A DNA stretch of 64,000 nt from Mariniblastus sp. (GTDB lineage: Bacteria; Planctomycetota; Planctomycetia; Pirellulales; Pirellulaceae), in contig JAQXDZ010000102.1 of NCBI GenBank assembly GCA_029251085.1, forward strand, positions 62,001 to 126,000, given 5' to 3'. The notes under the pieces are model-generated. The model was not told the DNA's origin and made no database searches. It was given only the letters and a program-made list of their open reading frames with translations. Position 1 is the first letter of the stretch; the number at the start of each line of letters is the position of its first letter. Position numbers and translations under genes: made by a program. Below are positions 60,921-64,000 of this stretch, piece by piece.

Positions 60921-62279
60921 TCAAACCGCAGAGACTCGTCGACGACGAAGACACAGGCCGAGGCTCATTAAACCAATGAAACTCAGGGAACTTGGCTCGG
61001 GTACCGCTGAAAGAACAAACAAGCCATTTTGACGGTCGCTGACCAGAATGCTTCCACTCTCAAAGTAGGGGTAAACAGACCACGCACCATTAAAATTAAC
61101 TGCGTCGTCGTCACCGTAGGTGTCAAAATAACCCCACTCTTCGAAGTCAAGCGAAGCGGCGTCGTTGATCTTTAACACACGCAAACCACTCGTGTAATTT
61201 GCCTGAAACATTAAATCACCTTTGACATACAAATTATGATCAATGGTTGCTTTCTCACCTGAGTGGAACCCAAGCAAAACTGGATTCTCTAAATCAGACA
61301 CGTCCCAAACCCGTGTTCGTGTATTCATGGGATCATCCGAACGATACTCATCGAGTTCATCGTTCATAAAAAAGAATCGCTGGTCTTCTGACAACCAACC
61401 CTGATGAACGTACTCAGCGCCGGTATAACCGACTCGTGAAAGCTGTGTCATATTCGACTTGTCAGTGACATTGACGATCGTCAGCGTATCCTCATTTGAA
61501 TTAAACGCAATTTCCTGTCCAACATAATTCGAATCCGGACCCGTGTAACTGACGACCTGAGTATCGTGCGTGTATCCATCAGCTGAAAAGTTACCCGCAA
61601 ACGTAGGCATCACTCCGCCAGTACCACCATTAAGATCCAGAACATGTAGACCGCCGCGGGCCACATTGGGTGAACCGACGACATAGGCATACCCAGTATC
61701 CTCATTGATATGGATATTGTGAGCTTCTTCGAACGCCGTATAAACGCCGGCCGATGAAAAATAGGTTGGGGATTCAGTACTCGAAGGAGATGCCGTCAGC
61801 AGTTGCGTTAAATCAAAAACCTGCATTCCATGGGCACCGTTATTGTCGGAAACAATATACGCCTGCTCATTGTAAACTTTGACGTCTCTCCAAGCCTTGT
61901 TACCAGTCCCCGGCGTTGTCTTCAATGAACCGAGATACACGGGTGCCGTTGGATTTGTCACTTCAATGAACGAGGTGCGATTGGTTAACCCCATGAGCGC
62001 GAACTCACGACCCGAAGAGGCATCTGTCCAACCCCAAATGTCATTTCCAATTACATTGGAAGCTCCCAGGCTCCCAATTTCGTTGAGATAGAGATGGCTG
62101 AGAAGATTGATGTTTTTGGAATCATAACCATCGGTAAAACTATTGGAACCAAAACCATAGTTTGCCCCGGCGGCTCCGTTGATTCCCTTGCCGTCGTTGT
62201 CGTCATGGGCAAAGAGAGCACCGCCGCTAAGAGCGATCGCCAACATGCCACACCAATATGAGTGCAAACTCAAACGCAT
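60921..62279 (-). CDS. Choice-of-anchor-B-like LVIVD-repeat protein with PEP-CTERM sorting signal
   Basis: Start set at MRLSLHSYWCGMLAIALSGGALFAH (62279); ...LSHLYLNEIGSLGASNVIGNDIWGWTDASSGREFALMGL...; C-terminus VPEPSSLSFIGLMSLGLCLRRRR. Confidence 0.87.
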   Translation of the reverse strand: MRLSLHSYWCGMLAIALSGGALFAHDDNDGKGINGAAGANYGFGSNSFTDGYDSKNINLLSHLYLNEIGSLGASNVIGNDIWGWTDASSGREFALMGLTNRTSFIEVTNPTAPVYLGSLKTTPGTGNKAWRDVKVYNEQAYIVSDNNGAHGMQVFDLTQLLTASPSSTESPTYFSSAGVYTAFEEAHNIHINEDTGYAYVVGSPNVARGGLHVLDLNGGTGGVMPTFAGNFSADGYTHDTQVVSYTGPDSNYVGQEIAFNSNEDTLTIVNVTDKSNMTQLSRVGYTGAEYVHQGWLSEDQRFFFMNDELDEYRSDDPMNTRTRVWDVSDLENPVLLGFHSGEKATIDHNLYVKGDLMFQANYTSGLRVLKINDAASLDFEEWGYFDTYGDDDAVNFNGAWSVYPYFESGSILVSDRQNGLFVLSAVPEPSSLSFIGLMSLGLCLRRRRVSAV

Positions 62280-62609
62280 TTCATTCTCCAGATAGTCTCG
62301 CCTGATGAGACCTGAAGTGTAGTCCGAGTCAGCCTGAATAACAAGAAATTTCGTTATAATTGGTCGCGGCAGCCTCTCCGCCTCTCCGCCCAAGACTCAG
62401 GCCAAGCCAAAAGCAAAGTCCGTTTCTCAGGTTAAATTCGCTTTTTTTTCGCGTCAAACAAGTCAATTGAAAATCGTTCAACATTTTACGCCCAAAAGAA
62501 GAGGTAATTAAAAACGACTTGACTAGACTAGACCGGACACCGAGACAAGCGTTCAGCAGTCTCCGAAAACCAGCAAAACTCATCTAATCTGGAACTGGAC
62601 GACCATTCA

Positions 62610-63212
62610 ATGAAAAACATCTCAATCGCATTGGTCGTCGTTCTGTGGGTTTTTTGCCCAGGAGACTTTGTTTCTGCCGACATCGTAAAATTCATCGCCA
62701 CGGGATCCGCCGGCGATGGGCTGCTCGCTGGAAATATCGCCCCACCAACAAGTGAACTTGGCACCGGAGGTATCGGCGCCACCGGAATCACTTTCGACAC
62801 AGTCGAAGGGATCTTTCATGTTGATCTCAAATGGGGTTCGGGCAACGGCTACGTCGATCTGAGTAGTGACGTACTAAAACTCCACCTTCACGGTCCAACC
62901 ACTGACGCTGGCAATGACGCTTTTGGCCAGACCGCTCCTCTCTTGGTAAACATGACCACCAACGGTTCTTTCAACGCATCGCGAACCTCTGGAGGAATCA
63001 ACGGCAACTTCTTTTTGGACAGCGCCGGTTCGGAAGCGTTACTCGCTGGACGAACCTACATTAACGTTCACCTCTCAGACACCGACACTGGAGTTATTCG
63101 GGGCTATCTCCAAGCCGTTCCCGAACCCGGTTCGCTTGCTGCTCTAGCATTTGTTTCAGGCTTAACGATCCTGCGACGCCGACGACGAAAACTTTCAAAA
63201 GCAAGCCGCTGA
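62610..63212 (+). CDS. CHRD-like domain protein with PEP-CTERM sorting signal
   Basis: 200 aa; signal peptide; VDLSSDVLKLHLHGPTTDAGN...YINVHLSDTDTGVIRGYLQ; C-terminus VPEPGSLAALAFVSGLTILRRRRRK. Confidence 0.88.
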   Translation: MKNISIALVVVLWVFCPGDFVSADIVKFIATGSAGDGLLAGNIAPPTSELGTGGIGATGITFDTVEGIFHVDLKWGSGNGYVDLSSDVLKLHLHGPTTDAGNDAFGQTAPLLVNMTTNGSFNASRTSGGINGNFFLDSAGSEALLAGRTYINVHLSDTDTGVIRGYLQAVPEPGSLAALAFVSGLTILRRRRRKLSKASR

Positions 63213-63239
63213 TTTGGGCTGGTGAGTACTCGCAAACGC

Positions 63240-64000
63240 TTACGCGTCATCATCTTCGGAATCGTCCTCGAGCAAACCAAGCTCGTTCTTTCGTTTCTCA
63301 ATTACCCCGAACATCACTAGGATGGCAATTCCAGTTCCAATGCCGAAAGCCCACCAAGGCCAAACGTGCCCGAGCGCTTGCTGTGCATGTGCTACCATGC
63401 TCAGCATCGACATGAACAAGAACAACGTTCCAAAGTAAAGAAATGCTTTTGTTCGCAGGATCATCCCGACAAGAATTCCGGCAAGAGATAGCACAGCAAG
63501 AATGATTGGCGGAGCAAGGTTCTCGCCAATTCCTGAGATAAATATCTCCATCGTCGAGCTAACATAAATTACGGCGATGCAGATGTAACGGATACCTTCT
63601 AACTGGCTTTTTTGAATCCTGTGCGAGTACAATTGAGCTGCAATTAAAGTCGAAATCGCTGGCGGAATTAACCAAAGCTGTGGGTCGTCTACCAGTGAAA
63701 ATCCATACCGATCAAAGAAAATCCACAATGCGATATTACCAAAAACAACTCCCAACCCGGCACTGAGGAAAGATTGGTTCAGTACGCTTATCATGACATA
63801 GATCATACCCACCATGAAAAACACCATCGCGCTGTCCGCAGCGTTGTCGACCGCAAACAGGGCCAACCCAATCAGAACTGGAAAAACCGCAACAGTTTTG
63901 AATAGTGGAACCGACAACACCTGTAATTTTCGTTTTTTGAGCAACTCAGCTACCCCGACCCCGCCAAAACAAATCGCCATGGTGATGTAGGGCCAATACT
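63240..64000 (-). CDS. Polytopic membrane protein, partial (runs off the window end)
   Basis: Frame stays open upstream of the track ORF (YWPYIT-MAICFGGVGVAELLKKRK...); multiple TM helices; acidic C-terminus EDDSEDDDA. Confidence 0.8.
   Translation of the reverse strand, partial: YWPYITMAICFGGVGVAELLKKRKLQVLSVPLFKTVAVFPVLIGLALFAVDNAADSAMVFFMVGMIYVMISVLNQSFLSAGLGVVFGNIALWIFFDRYGFSLVDDPQLWLIPPAISTLIAAQLYSHRIQKSQLEGIRYICIAVIYVSSTMEIFISGIGENLAPPIILAVLSLAGILVGMILRTKAFLYFGTLFLFMSMLSMVAHAQQALGHVWPWWAFGIGTGIAILVMFGVIEKRKNELGLLEDDSEDDDA

Overview
The window looks like chromosomal DNA of a Planctomycete (Pirellula/Rhodopirellula-like). Supporting signs are PSCyt1/DUF1549/DUF1553 + DUF1501 gene pairs, many sulfatases, an ECF sigma/Ser-Thr kinase pair and PEP-CTERM proteins. 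Most of it is ordinary: a Ski2-like helicase (partial), RpoD, RhlE-type helicase, speA, xylA, treZ, monomeric icd, cold-shock protein, MMPL transporter, four sulfatases and two XylR-like regulators. The main result is two UGA-interrupted genes that read as selenoproteins, which a standard ORF caller splits or misses. (1) An EF-hand/iodothyronine-deiodinase-like secreted protein on the minus strand (13054-14139) has an in-frame UGA in the motif FGSCS-U-PPF, followed by a hairpin with a GGUC loop 21 nt downstream. (2) A small lipoprotein with a heavy-metal-associated (HMA) domain on the plus strand (55930-56298) has both metal-binding Cys positions as UGA (GMV-U-GIA-U), followed by two perfect hairpins. 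UGA is an ordinary stop elsewhere (e.g. the DUF1501 gene ending at 25504), and no sel genes were recognised in the window. Other observations are a 15-bp tandem repeat carrying four in-frame stop codons, a second stop-spanning tandem duplication, an Arg-rich secreted protein and a sulfatase with a CTATR active-site motif. All calls were made by eye from sequence; no database search was run.
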